Source: Ceratotherium simum simum (Eukaryota > Chordata > Mammalia > Perissodactyla > Rhinocerotidae). From it: 64,000 nucleotides of DNA. The first letter of the stretch is position 1, and each line of letters begins with the position of its first letter. Shown one piece after another: positions 11,724-24,120 of the stretch. The notes under the pieces are model-generated. The model was not told the origin of the DNA and did not search any database. It saw nothing but the letters and a program-made list of their open reading frames with translations. The position numbers were made by a program, and so were the translations under genes. The DNA lies in the NCBI RefSeq assembly GCF_000283155.1, contig NW_004454173.1:12172965-12236964 (forward strand). The letters run 5' to 3'.

Positions 11724-12222
11724 GGGCCTGCCCAGTGGCGCAGCAGTTAAGTTCACACACTCGGCTTTAGTGGCCTGGGGTTCACAGGTTCAGATCCCGG
11801 GCACGGACCTATGCACTGCTTATCAAGCCATGCTGTGGTGGTGTCTCATATAAAGTAGAAGAAGATGGGCCGGCCCCGTGGCTTAGCGGTTAAGCACATG
11901 CGCTCCGCTGCTGGCGGCCTGGGTTCGGATCCCGGGCACGCATGGATGCACCGCTTCTCCGGCTATGCTGAGGCCGCGTCCCACATGCAGCAACTGGAGG
12001 GATGTGCAGCTGTGACATGCAGCTATCTACTGGGGCTTTGGGGGAAAAAAAATAAATAAATAAAATTAAAAACGCTTAAAAAAATAAATAAATAAAATTA
12101 AAAAATAAAGTAAAAGAAGATGGGCACAGATGTTAGCCCAAGGCCAATCTTCCTCAGCAAAAAAGAGGAGGATTGGCAATGGATGTTAGCTCAGGGCTGA
12201 TCTTCCTCAAAAAAAAAAAAAA
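11724..12222 (+). mobile_element. ERE SINE (outer, older) split by a second ERE
   Basis: The outer SINE starts GGGCCTGCCCAGTGGCGCAG and resumes at about 12125 with CACAGATGTTAGCCCAAGGC after an insertion. Flanking duplications AGCTAAGTTTGAAAATG (11707-11723) and AGCTAAGTTTGAAAGTG (12223-12239) differ at one base. The inner element is annotated separately. Confidence 0.9.
11867..12106 (+). mobile_element. ERE SINE (inner, young ERE1-like) inserted in an older ERE
   Basis: Head GGGCCGGCCCCGTGGCTTAG with A box, B box GGTTCGGATCCC, then CTACTGGGGCTTTGGGG and a long A/AAAT tail. Flanking copies AAAGTAGAAGAAGATGGG (11852-11869) and AAAGTAAAAGAAGATGGG (12107-12124) differ at one base. The final GGG of the left copy overlaps the SINE head. 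Confidence 0.92.
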
Positions 12223-12409
12223 AGCTAAGTTTGAAAGTGCTTTATGGACTAAATAAGGCATTTTCCTATACAAAATCTCAGCTATATGTGTGTATGTCTG
12301 TCTCTAGATATCTTCAATTCAGTAATATATATCAAATACTTTCTCAGTTCAGGCATTATGAAAGTAATATTATATTATGTAATATTATATGAAAGATTAT
12401 ATTAGTGAA

Positions 12410-12560
12410 CCTTACTATCTAATAGTGCTTAAGAACTTTGCATATGTTATCTTATTTAATATTCACAGTAAACCTATATGGTAGGTGCTATCATTATCCA
12501 CATTTTATATAGGTAAATAATTTACCAGAGGTAATAAGAAACCCCCAGTTTCTTCAGAAC
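12410..12560 (-). repeat. MIR SINE relic
   Basis: GTAGGTGCTATCATTATCCA and CATTTTATATAGGTAAATAA are the antisense MIR 3' half. Confidence 0.65.
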
Positions 12561-12580
12561 CTGATCTTTGAACATGATGT

Positions 12581-12747
12581 CAGGGATCAGCAAACCATAG
12601 CCCCCAAAGCCTGGTTTTGTAAGGCCAGCTACATTTTTAGAGGATTGTTTTTAAAAAAGGAAAAAGAATATGTGATAAAGATGTATGTGGCCTTCAAAGC
12701 ATAAAACATTTACTATCTGGCCCTTTACAGAAAAAGTTTCCCAATCT
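12581..12747. mobile_element. Non-autonomous hAT-type transposon relic, second copy
   Basis: Begins CAGGGATCAGCAAACCATAG and ends GGCCCTTTACAGAAAAAGTT, the terminal inverted repeats of the family also seen at 5159-5380. The middle is largely deleted and A-rich. Confidence 0.7.
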
Positions 12748-12754
12748 CACTATA

Positions 12755-12962
12755 CAGTCATGCATCGCTTACCGACGGGGATATGTTCTGAGAAAGCTTT
12801 GTTCGTTGATTTCATCGTTGTGTGAACATCATAGAGTGCACTTACACAAACCTAGATAGTATAGCTTACCACACACCTGGGCTATATGGTACTGATCTTA
12901 TGGGACCACCGGCATACATGCAGTCCATTGTTGACCGAAACGTCATTATGCAGTGCATGAAT
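12755..12962. mobile_element. Tc1/mariner-type MITE relic
   Basis: Starts TA-CAGTCATGCATCGCTTACC and ends GTCATTATGCAGTGCATGA, imperfect inverted repeats. Internal CATCATAGAGTGCACTTACA and CTTATGGGACCACC match a known mammalian Tigger-like MITE. The interior is deleted relative to what I remember of the full element. Confidence 0.7.
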
Positions 12963-13269
12963 AGATGATTAAGATAAAGTCCCTGTTCTCAAGAAGCTCC
13001 CAATCTAAATAGCAGATTAACACACAACATTTAAAAAATCTGTTTTGTGAGGCAAAATGTGGTTAGTGATGTTATAAAGATGTAAACAAGCCCAAGGGAT
13101 TGGGAGATACAGTCATTCTAGCCAGAAAAATGAGAAGAAATGGCATTTGAACTGGTCTTGAAAAAGTTATAAATGACCAGAAATCTTAGGTTCAGAATTC
13201 TGCACACTTGGAGTGCTTGATGAATGGTGATAAAAATGCTTATGTGCCTGTCATATCTTACTTAGAGTA

Positions 13270-16200
13270 GTGCCAAAGTATCAGAACCCTGGGGCATTAT
13301 TTTTTCTTCTGCCCCTGATTTGCTGAATTATATGGAAGAGAGCCATTAACCATCTGCTTCTCAGTTTATCCTTTAGTAGAATGTCACTTAAAAATTGGTC
13401 TGATAGCTAATTATGTTACATTTCTCAAGGGACTCCAAAACAAATCTGATGGAGGGTGCTTAGTATTTTTTTCAGCTGTAAAAGTATGAAAATGATAGTG
13501 CTTTAGTTAAATAAACCTTGCATTTTGTACTCATTCTTAACTGTCATTGAATAGGCAAAACTGAAAACCAATGTTTATTACTTGCAATTTTTGTGATAGG
13601 TGTCTTATTTATAGGAATTTAACGTGTAGTTCTATAAAACATTAGCAATGATTTAGGAAAAACAATAAATAAATGCAACCATGCTTTTGAAGAATGTCGG
13701 CAAAAGTAGTCAAGTTGATATAGAATTGCTTGTTAGGAAATTTTTTAAATTGTATTCTGGAAATGACATAGGAGCATTGTTATTATTACTCAACTCTTCA
13801 CTGGAAACAGTGGCAAGGATATAACAATGAATGTCACCCTGAAAGATTTGTACGTTTTAAATTAAGTACACAGGAAAGTATTAAACTATGTTCGGAGACG
13901 TATTTTCTGCTAACATAATTTAGAACAGGACAGTTAAATAATTAATCAAATGGTTGGATATGAAGGGATTTTTCTCAAAGAGAGAAAAGGATAAGTTTCT
14001 CCATGTCAGTTGAACAATATTCCAAACACCAAAAATAAAGGCAGGGAAGGCATAAAGATTCCCGAATCCTGTAGTTTGTGCAGTTTGGCATCCATTGTGT
14101 GAGTAATAAATGTTCTGTCTATATTCATGACATTTTTGAAAATCTCATAATAGCTTCAAGCTCGTTCTTTTCTGAATATCATTAATATTAATATATAATT
14201 ATTGAATTAATTAATGTATATATGGACAAATCACTGTTTCGTGGTCTGCTGTGGATGTAGAATTTAAATGAAATGTTTCTCATTTGATTAAATGAAATCT
14301 CTTTGAAATTTTTCTTAGTCTCAAAAGAAATATACATTAGTGATAAACAGCAGTTTTGGTTTCTGTGTTCTATGGTGGTGCAGATATTTTGTTTGGAATT
14401 GATTTTATATAAAAATGTATATTTGATGGCATTTTCAGTTGTTTAACAAAAAGACTAATTAATATATGTTTTACTATAACAACTGTAATATGCCCTTAAC
14501 TATTTACACATATTCCTCTCTGTTTTAGTAGTGGAATTATCTATGTAATTGAGTGAAAACAGGAGTGGCCACAGATGCATAAGAAAGCACTTTTATAAAT
14601 TAATGCATTTGGCATACCATTTCTTAAAGACTGCCTTGCGGTTCTGTCTCGTTGAAATGAATTGCCTGGGTCTTTAGAGTATGCTGAGCATATTAAAGAA
14701 AAAGGGGAAAAAAGAATCATTTGGAGACGGTTTGAATGAAGTCTTTGCATTGTGGCTAAAAAAGTGGTCTGAACCCTCTGTCTGTCCATGTCATTCTTTA
14801 AAAATAACAGGGAGAGAAATGATTCCACAGCTATATTTTGATGGAATTATCTATTGTCAAGGGCAAACTAGCATTTTAAAGCTATTGCTTTTTTAGTAAA
14901 ACATAATATGTTGTTATCCAGTTGCATTTTTAATTAGTTTAATTTAAATTAATCAAATGTTATTTCGTATCAGGGACCATAAGTAAGAGATACTTACAGA
15001 AAAAGACTATTTAATTTGCGGATTTTTTTAAAGGCCGTTGCTTTTTCTCCTGTACTTCCTCCTATGTTTAGGCTAGTGACTACTAGAAATAAGGAGAAGG
15101 TAAAAGCTCAGACTTTGTTTTTCCCTATTTGTCATTTTATAATCTCTTTTGTCATTGGAATGTGAAACAACACATTTTAGTGATCTGTTACTCAGTTTTC
15201 CAATTCAAAAAAGAGATTTGGACACATTTTTCCCTAGCAGCTCTAAATGGAAGAATTCACTTTCTCTCAGTGGCCGTTACGTAGAACCGTAAGAATGCTG
15301 TAGTCAACTCTCTCCTAAATTAATTAAAACAGATGTAATTGTAGATAATTTAAAATGGCAAGTAGTCAAAAAGTTACTTTTCCTTCACTTTAAATAGTTT
15401 TATGCCATGCTGTGGTAACTTAACCCCAGGGTACACGAATGATGTGCCGAGAGGCCATAGTCCACCATGTAAGACATACCTGAAGAAATAGAGAGCTTTT
15501 GTGTTTTTGTTGCATGATGCTGAACAGCTGTAACCACCAGCGAGCTTGCCCTTTTTGACAGCTGGCTAAATAAAGCATTTTAAAAATTGCATGCTATTTG
15601 CCTCTGGTGCCTGGCATTCTTCAATTAAAAATTTAAATGTGTTCTTATCATCCCCAACACAAAGCTCACTTACGCAGTCCCGAATCTAGCGTGAGACACC
15701 TATTCTTGAATCCATTTTTTCAGAAAAAGTTCAATATGAAATAAATCTGTACCGTGTCATGCTGGATAAAGGAAAGCACACATTAATATAATGGAACCTG
15801 ATCAAGCTACTTAGATGGGCTTAAGTGAATGGTTGAAGCCTATTAATGGATATGAGATATCCATTAATTATATCAAAGCCATTTCAATAAAAGATTAATG
15901 TTGTTAATTTTAAGAGTTATTTTTGTTTTTGTTTTGTTAACAGTCTGGAGATAGTAAATAGGGAAAGGGGCTTAATTGCATGTTGCTTTGATGTCTTTTA
16001 AGCCTTAAAATTCCATCAGTTAGCAAAGAGTAAGAAACTGTTATATATGAGGGCAAATTTTATGTATCTGTTTTCTCTATCTGAAAGAAGAGTTTGGAAA
16101 AGGCTATATTTCCACTTATATCAAATTGTAGCCTTCGTGTCGATATTGACCAGAAGATTCCTACAATTGTGAACTGGAAAACATCTACACTGAACTAGAA

Positions 16201-16690
16201 ATTAAATACATTCAGGTAGAACAAGTTTCTTCCCAGGGGAGAGGTTTCAGGTAACCTATGACTCATGCTTTATTGAATTTAAACTGTTTCTCCATATAGC
16301 CTTACAGTTGGACTGAAAAAGCTTTTAATTTAATGGAATACTTTTTGTATGTCTAATTTGTGATAAGTTTTGCCTTTGTTAGTTGGTTAGAGGTTTCATT
16401 GAAACCTTTCCAGGCCTAGCTCCCTCTTCAGTCAAAGGAAACACCTTATCTTTCCCATCATTACTGATTTTTAGCAGTTTCTTTGGTATCATTTTTTTAA
16501 AAGAGCTTTCCTCATTTATTCTCTCCAGAAAACAACCCCAAGGGGAGATAGTATGATTTTTAATTAAAATAGGCCAAAAAGGAGGATTAGAAATTGTGTT
16601 AACTGGACAAGAGTGTCAGAAATCAGAATTTTCTGGATTTAATTTCATCCAGATCATATTGTTCTGTTAATGCCAAATTTATTCATTGTA
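13270..16690. other. Repeat-poor unique intronic stretch
   Basis: I recognise no SINE, LINE, LTR or DNA-transposon sequence in about 3.4 kb, unusual for this window. No splice-bounded open frame was found. It could hold conserved non-coding elements (15240-15600 is the most complex part), but that needs cross-species comparison. Confidence 0.5.
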
Positions 16691-17615
16691 TTTGGCATAA
16701 TTATTTTTAAATAAATTTTTGAAGTATAAAGCAGTGAATACTTATTGCTAAAAAACCCAGAAAGTGTAGAAAATATAACAAAGAAAATAAAAATGCTACT
16801 TAAATATATGTGTGTGTATCTGTATTCTTTTTTGAATGCATATATTTTTTTAATTAATAGACTATTTTTTAGAGCAGTTTTAGATTTACAGAAAAATTTA
16901 TTAGAAAGTTATCATATACTCTTTGCTCCTCTGCCTCCTCTTCCCCTCTCCCTCCATGGCCTAATTCCTTTATTAATATTTGCATTGGTGTGGTACATTT
17001 GTTACAATCAATGAACCAATATTGACATATTATTATTAACTAGTCCATAGTTTACATTAGTGTTCAGTCTTTCTATAGTATAGGTCTATGAGTTTTGCCG
17101 AATGTATAATGTCATGTATCCACCATTACGTAATCATACAGAATAGTTTCACTGCCCTAAAAGTCCTCTGTGTTCCACCTATTCACCCCTCTCCCCTTCC
17201 CCGCAACCTCTGGCAATCACTACTCCTTTTTCTGTCTCCGTAATTTTGCCTTTTCCAGAATGTCATATAGTTGGAATCATACATTATGAAGTCTTTTCTG
17301 ACTGACTGCTTTTTAAAAAAAGTTCCTCTATGTCTTTTTGTGGCTTGACAGCTCATTTCTTTTTATTGCTGAATGGTATTGAATTGTATGAATGTACCAT
17401 AGTTTGTTTATTTATTCGCCTATTGAGGGGCATCTTGGTTGCTTCCAGTTTTTGGCAATTATGAATGAAGCTGATATAAAAATCCATGTGCACGTTTTTG
17501 TGTGGCCTTAAGTTTTCAACTCCTTAGGGTAAATGCCTAAGAGAGGATTGCTGGGTTGTGTGGTAAGACAATGTTTAGCTTTGTAAGAAGCTGCCAAACT
17601 GTCTTCCAAAGTGGC

Positions 17616-17988
17616 TGTCTTAGTCTGCTTGGGCTGCTATAACAAAATACCGTAGACTGGGTGGCTTAAACAACAGACATTATTTTTCACAGTTTTGTAG
17701 GCTGGGAAGTCCAAAATCAGAGTGCCAGCAAATTCAGTTCTTGGTGAGGGCCCTTCCTGGCTCACAAACGGCCACCTTCTTGCTACATCCTCACATGATA
17801 GAGTGAGGAAGCTCTGGTGTCTCTTACTCTTCTTATAAGGGCACTAATCCCATCATGGAGACCCCACCCTCATGACCTCATCTAAACCTAATTACCTCCC
17901 AAAGGCACCACCTCCTAATACCGTCACATTGGGGGTGAGGGCTTTAACATGTGAATTTTGGGAGGACACAAACATTCAGTCCATAACA
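17616..17988 (-). mobile_element. Solo LTR of a MaLR-type endogenous retroelement (MST/MLT1-like)
   Basis: A 373-bp element running TGTCTTAGTCTGCTTGGGCT to AACATTCAGTCCATAACA, the antisense of a MaLR LTR. It has TG...CA ends and a 5-bp duplication with one mismatch (GTGGC 17611-17615, GTAGC 17989-17993). L1 sequence continues on both sides. No internal retroviral genes are present. Confidence 0.9.
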
Positions 17989-18054
17989 GTAGCTATACCA
18001 TTTTGCTTTATTTTATTTTATCTGATTTAAACTTCTGTCGATTTTTTCACTTGT

Positions 18055-18165
18055 TTTCCCTCTTTCTTTCTCTCTCGCTTTCTTTCTTTCTCTCTCCTTC
18101 TCTCCCCTCCCACTCCTTCTCCCTCACTCCCTCTCTCCCCTTCCCTCCTCTTCCTCTTCCTTCCT
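18055..18165. repeat. CT-rich simple repeat
   Basis: About 110 bp of CTTT, CTCT and CCCT runs on the + strand, at the point where part of the old L1 ORF2 is missing. Confidence 0.9.
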
Positions 18166-20214
18166 ACCTGCTAATGTAAATGGTGGTGTCTTTTTAATTT
18201 CAAATTCCAACTGCTCATTGGTAGCATATAAGAAAGCCATTGACTTTTGTAGATTAACCTTATATCTGGCAACTTTGATATAATTGCTTGTTAGTTCCAT
18301 CAGTTCTTTTGTTGGTTCCTTGGGATTGTCTGCATAGCTGATCATGTCATCTGTGAACAAAGATAGTTTTGTGTCTTCCTTCCCAATCAGTATACCTTTT
18401 TTTCCCTTTTCTTGTCTTATTGCATTAGCTAGAATTTCCAGTTCAGTGTTGCATAGGAGTAGTGAGAGGGGACATCCTTGCCTTATTCTTGATCTTAGCA
18501 AGAAGACATCAAGTTTCTCACCATTATATATGATGTTAGGTGTAGGTTGTCTTTAGATGTTCGTTGTCAAGTTGAGGAAATTTCCCTTGCTGAGAGTTTC
18601 TGTCATGAATGGGTGTTGGATTTTGTGGAATATTTTTTCTGTATCTTTTGATATTATCATATGATTTTTCTTCTTTAACCTTTTGGTGTGATGGATTACA
18701 TTAATTGATTTTTCAAATGTTGAACCAGCCTCAAGTAACCTGGAGTAAATCCCACTTGGTCATGGTATGTAATTCTTTTTATACATTTAGATTTGATTTG
18801 CTAATGTTTTCTTGAGAATTTTTTGTCTTTGTTAATGAAAAATGTTGGTCTGTTTCCTTTCTTGTAGTGTCTTGTGTGTGGTTTTGGTATTAATGTAATG
18901 ATGGCTTCATAGAATGAGTTAGTGAGTGCTCCTTCTGCTTCTATTTTCTGGGACAGATTGTAGAGAATTGCTATCATTTGTTCCTTAAATATTTAGTAGA
19001 ATTCACCAATGAAACTATCTGGTTGTGGTGCTTTCTGTTTTGGAAAATTATTAATTATTTATTCACTTTCTTTGATCTATATAAGCGCATTCCAATGATC
19101 TATTTCTTCTTGCATGAGTTTTGGTATATTGTATCTTTCAATGAATGAGTCCATTTCATCTAAAATACCCAATTGGTGGGCATAGAGTTGTCCATAGTCC
19201 TTTATTGCCCTTTCAGTGTCCATGGTTTCAGTAGTGGTGGTCCCTCTTTCGTTTCTGATATCAGTGATTTGTGTCTTCTCTCCTTTTTTCTTGGTTAGCC
19301 TGACTAGGGGTTTATTCATTTTATTGATCTTTTCAAAGAACCAGTTTTTATTTTTGTTGATTTTCTCTATGTCTTCCTGCTTTCAATTTCATTGATATTT
19401 TTTCTTCTCTGGACTTAGTTGACTCTTCTTTTTCTAATTTCCTAAGTTGAGTGATTGATATTAGCTCTTTCTTCTTTTTTAATGTATGCATTCGATGCTA
19501 TATATTTCCCTCTAAGTACTATTCTTGTTGCGTTCCACAAATTTTGATGTTTATTTCCATTTAGTTCAAAACGTTTGTTAATTTCTCAAGACTTCTTCTT
19601 TGACCCTTGTGTTATTTATAAGTCTGTTGTTTCATCTCCAAATATTTTGGGATTTTCTAGCTATCTTTTCATTAATGATTTCTGTTTAATTCCATTGTGG
19701 CCTGAGAGCATTTGTATGATGTCTCTTCTTTTAAATTCGTTAAGGTATGTTTTATAGCGCAGATGTGGTCTATCTTAGTGAATGTTCTCTGTGAGCTTGA
19801 GAAGAATGTGCATTCTGCTGTTCGTGGTTGAAGTATTCCATAAATGTCAGTTAGATCCAGTGTTGATTGATGGTACCATCCTGTTCAATTGTATCTTTAC
19901 TGATTTTCTGTCTGCTGGTTCTGTCAATTACTGATAAAGTGGTACTGAAGTCTCCAACTATAATAGTGAATTGGCGTGTTTATCCTTGCAATTCTATTGG
20001 TTTTTACCTCTTCATTTTTATGTTCTGTTGTTAGGCACATACATATTAAGGATAGGGTGTCTTCTTGGAGAATTGACCCTCTAACATTATATGATGCCTC
20101 TCTTTATTGCTGATAATTTTCCTTGCTCTGAAGTCTGCTTTGTCTGAAATTCATAGTGCGACTCTAGCTTTCTTTTGATTAGTGTTAGCGTGATATATCT
20201 TTCTCCATCCCTTT

Positions 20215-20488
20215 TTGTTTTGTTTTGTTTTGTTTTTTGAGGAAGATTGGCCCTGAGCTAGCATCTATTGCCAATCTTCCTCTTTTTTTTTTTTATTTTT
20301 TCTCCCCAAAGCCCCAGTACATAGTTGTATATCCTAGTTGTAGGTCCTTCTAGTTCTTCTATGTGGGACGCTACCTCTGCATGGCTTGATGAGCAGTGAG
20401 TAGGTCTGCGCCCAGGATCTGACCTGGTGAACCCCGGGCTGCCGAAGCAGAATGCGCGAACTTAACAACTACACCACCAGGCCAGCCC
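20215..20488 (-). mobile_element. ERE SINE (older class) in the old L1
   Basis: Minus strand. Contains CTTGATGAGCAGTGAGTAGG and head complement CCACCAGGCCAGCCCC. Flanked by perfect 12-bp duplications CTCCATCCCTTT (20203-20214, 20489-20500). The T-rich left end is the reverse of the A tail. Confidence 0.93.
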
Positions 20489-20651
20489 CTCCATCCCTTT
20501 ATTTTTAATTTATCTGTGTCTTCATATTTAAAGTAGGTTTCTTGTAGACAACGTATAGTTGAATCTTGCTTTTTTTAATCCACTCTGACAGTCCCTGTCT
20601 TTTAATTAGTGTATTTTAGGCTACTTCCTCTATTCTGCCTTCTCTGGTTTT

Positions 20652-20963
20652 TTTTTTTTTTCCTTTTTTTTTTTTTTTGTGAGGAGGTTCAGCCCTGAGC
20701 TAACATCCATGCTAATCCTCCTCTTTTTGCTGAGGAAGACCGGCTCTGAGCTAACATCTATTGCCAATCCTCCTCCTTTTTCTCCCCAAAGCCCCAGTAG
20801 ATAGTTGTATGTCATAGTTGCACATCCTTCTAGTTGCTGTATGTGAGATGCCACCTCAGCGTGGCCGGAGAAGCGGTGTGTCGGTGCACACCCGGGATCC
20901 GAACCCGGGCCGGCAGTAGCGGAGCGTGTGCACTTAACCACTAAGCCACGGGGCTGGCCCCGG
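20652..20963 (-). mobile_element. ERE SINE (composite class) in the old L1
   Basis: Minus strand; head complement AGCCACGGGGCTGGCCC, B-box complement GGGATCCGAACCCGGGCC. Perfect 15-bp duplications GCCTTCTCTGGTTTT (20637-20651, 20964-20978). The minus-strand open frame 20630-20941 is SINE-derived. Confidence 0.94.
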
Positions 20964-23302
20964 GCCTTCTCTGGTTTTAATTGATCATTGTATATGATCC
21001 CATTTTCTCTCCTGTCTTAACATATAAATTGTAACTTCTTTTTATGTGATTGCCCTAGAGTTTGCAATACACATTTACAACTAATAAGTCTGCTTTCAAA
21101 TAACACTATAATCACTTCATGGGTACTACTAGTGCCTTGTAACAGAGTAGTCCCGATTCCTCCTTCCCATCCCTTATAATGTTGTTGTCATTCGTTTCAC
21201 TTATCCATAAGCTACGATTATCAAATATTTTGTTGCTGTTATTACTTTGAATAAACTGTTATCTGTTGGATTAATTAAGAATAAGAAAAAGATTTTATTT
21301 TACTTTATTCCTTCTCTAACACTCTTTTCTTTATATATATATGTACATATATACATATATATATGAATTTCTGACCTATATAATTTTCTTTCTCTCTGAA
21401 ATTGGCAATAAATTCCCTCAATTTTTGTTTGTCTGAGAAAGTCTTTATTTCCTTCACTTTTGAAGGATAATTTCACTGAATACAGAATTCTAAGTAGATG
21501 ATTTTATTCTTTCAAAACTTTAAGTATTTCATTCCATCCTCTTCTTGCTTGCATGGTTTCTGAAGAGAAGGCCAATGTAATTCTTATCTTTGTTCCTCTA
21601 TCAATAAGGGGCTCCCCCCACTTCCCAGCTTCTTTCAAGATTGTGTCTTTGATTTTCTGCAGTTTGAATATAATGTTCCCAGATATAGATTTGAGAGGGT
21701 GGTATTTATCCTGCTTGGTGTTCTCTGAGCTTCCTAGATCTTCAGATTGGTGTCTGTCATTAATTTTGGAAAATTCTCAGGCATTATTACTTCAAATATT
21801 TCTTCTCTTCCTTTCTCTCTCTTTTTTCCTCTGTTTTTTCCATTGCGTGTATGTTCACCTTTTGTAATTGTCTCACAGTTCTTGGATATTCTGTTCCATC
21901 CTTTTCATTCTTTTTTCTCTTTCGAGTCAGTTTTGTAAGTTTATATTGTCTTATCTTCCAGCTCACTGAAGATTCTTTTTTTGGTCATGTCCAGTACACT
22001 GATGAGCCCATCAAAGGCATTCTTCATTTTGGTTACAGTGTTTTTGATTTCTAGCATATTTCCTTTTGATTCTTTCTTAGAGTCTCCATTTCTTTGCTTA
22101 CATTACTCATCTCTTCTTACATATTGCCCACTTTTCTCATTAGAGTTCTTAGCATATTAATCATAGTTATTTTAAATTCCTAGTCTAATAGTTCCAAAGT
22201 CTCTGCCATATACGAGTCTGGATCTGATGGTTGCTTTGTCCTTTCAGTCTGTATTTTTTACCTTTTAGTTCCTTCAGTCTGAATTTTTTGCTTTTTAAGC
22301 ATGTCTTGTAATTTTTTGTTGAAAGCTGGGCATGATGTATTGGGTAAAAAGGAACTGAAGTAGATAGGCCTTTTGTGTGAGGTTTTATGTTTCTCTGGCT
22401 ATGAGTTAGGCTGTGTTTACCATTAGCTGTAACTGTGGTATCAGATGCTAGATTTTCTTACAGCGTCCTTATTTTTGTCTCCCCTGTTGTTTTTAGGTTT
22501 TCTTAGAGACTCCTTTAATAGGTAGTTCTTTTAGCTGTAATCCTTTGTTATTATTCAACAGCCCTATTGGTATGGGAAAAGGGAAGTATTCTATAGTCCT
22601 ATGATTAGCTCTGTCTTTTAGTGAACCTGAGATGGGTATTTCCCTTCCCCTGGGTTGGTTAGGCTTTGGTAAAACCTCAGTCGGTTAAGCTCTGATAAAA
22701 TAGTTTCCCTTGAAGGCAGGTCTTGTTAAGGAGAACAGAGAACTCTGTTGCAAATAAACTAAGCTAATATGTGAAAATTCTCTGAAACTGGAAAAAGTCC
22801 AATATGTTTTATTATAATGATAGTGATGATCACAAACAGAAATAACAAAGGATATGAAAATGTTAGTTTTAAATGTAATGTTTAATTCATTTTTATATGT
22901 TCTGTTATATATAGAAATATTCTAACTGAGACTCTTATAAATTCATTTCATTATCTACTTTAAGTTACTATACAACGTGAAACCTACAAAATTCTAAATG
23001 AAGGAACAGACTGTGTCCTGGCAATGACATGTTTAAAACATGCATAGCATAATTTCCGGTTCCATCAGGCTCTGTGTACATCGTGTAAAAATTGACTATA
23101 AATTCTGATATTATTTAATAACTAAAATATAGATTCTATAGCGTTTGTCACTCTTGAAGATAATTCTTTGGCTCCAGGAAATTAGATTCAACTCCCTGGA
23201 AAAGTGTGCAGTGAAATCATAACAGAATAACAAAACAAGAATATTATCTTCTTTCCTGTCATGTCCTATTTAGGTAGAATATACTTAAAAGATGGCTCAT
23301 GG

Positions 23303-23597
23303 GGCCGGCCCAATGGCTTAGCGGTTAAGTGTGCGCGCTCTGCTACTGGCGGCCCGGGTTCGGATCCTGGGCGTGCACTGATGCACTGCTTCTCTGGCGT
23401 GCTGAGGTCACGTCCCACATACAGCAACTAGAAGGATGTGCAGCTATGACATACAACTATCTACTGGGGCTTTGGGGAAATAAAGGAGGAGGATTGGCAA
23501 TAGATGTTAGCTCAGAGCCGGTCTTCCTCAGCAAAAAGAGGAGGATTAGCATGGATGTTAGCTCAGAGCTGATCTTCCTCACAAAAAAAGAAAAAAA
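23303..23597 (+). mobile_element. ERE SINE (composite class)
   Basis: Head GGCCGGCCCAATGGCTTAGC, then CTACTGGGGCTTTGGGG followed by two GGAGGATT-type modules and an A tail. Duplications AAAAGATGGCTCATGG (23287-23302) and AAAAGATGGTTCATGG (23598-23613) differ at one base. Confidence 0.94.
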
Positions 23598-23929
23598 AAA
23601 AGATGGTTCATGGATCCAAGGCAAAATCCCTATATATGTCTGAAGTATTGTGTAAGCAACAGGAATAGAGGTATTATATAAATATACCTTAGCAAGTATT
23701 TATATACCACTTTCCAGGTATTTGTTATCTAAGAGACTGGTAACGTTCTTAAATAAAGGCAGTACTTGAGTAGTATTGACTACTTTGCTTCTTAAAGCAG
23801 TAAAACTGGTGATATTCTCAAATCTCCAAATTTACTCATAACATTAAGATTGTGTTGCTGAATGGTGGGCTCACCTACTAGCTAGCTAAGTGATGATTTC
23901 CTATTGCAGACTGTGGGATTCATGTTAAT

Positions 23930-24120
23930 TACAGTACTTTATATATTAAATTCATATGTTCAGTTAAGCACTTATTTTGTTCCTGAAATAATAGTAGTTG
24001 CTGAGGCAACAGGATGAATAGATTAAGGTTTATGTCCTCACTCCAGACTTGTGGGGAAGACAGATACACACAAAAACATATAATACAGCTTGGTAAATGC
24101 AATGTTTTAGAGATAGGCAC
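23930..24120 (-). repeat. L2 LINE relic
   Basis: AGTTAAGCACTTATTTTGTT, GTTTATGTCCTCACTCCAG and GACAGATACACACAAAAAC fit the antisense L2 3' end. Divergent. Confidence 0.5.

Larger units (their letters stand above)
16690..22740 (-). mobile_element. Old near full-length L1 LINE, minus strand
   Basis: Antisense L1 from its 3' UTR (about 16690-17600) to its 5' part (about 22740). Minus-strand landmarks are RQGCPLSLLLCNTELEIL and LFTDDMISYADNPKE (reverse transcriptase, 18124-18501), KKGEKTQITDIRNERG (19077-19319), endonuclease remnants to about 20200, and an ORF1/5' UTR-like part from about 21400 to 22740. It is heavily mutated. It is interrupted by a solo LTR (17616-17988), a CT tract (18055-18165) and two EREs (20215-20488, 20652-20963). 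The ORF2 segment between the C terminus and reverse transcriptase is missing at about 18000-18170. Confidence 0.82.

Noticed and set aside
11867..12106. tRNA gene, suggested by A and B box promoter motifs
   Set aside because: The motifs are part of the tRNA-derived ERE SINE, which is repeated throughout the window and lacks a tRNA fold beyond the head.
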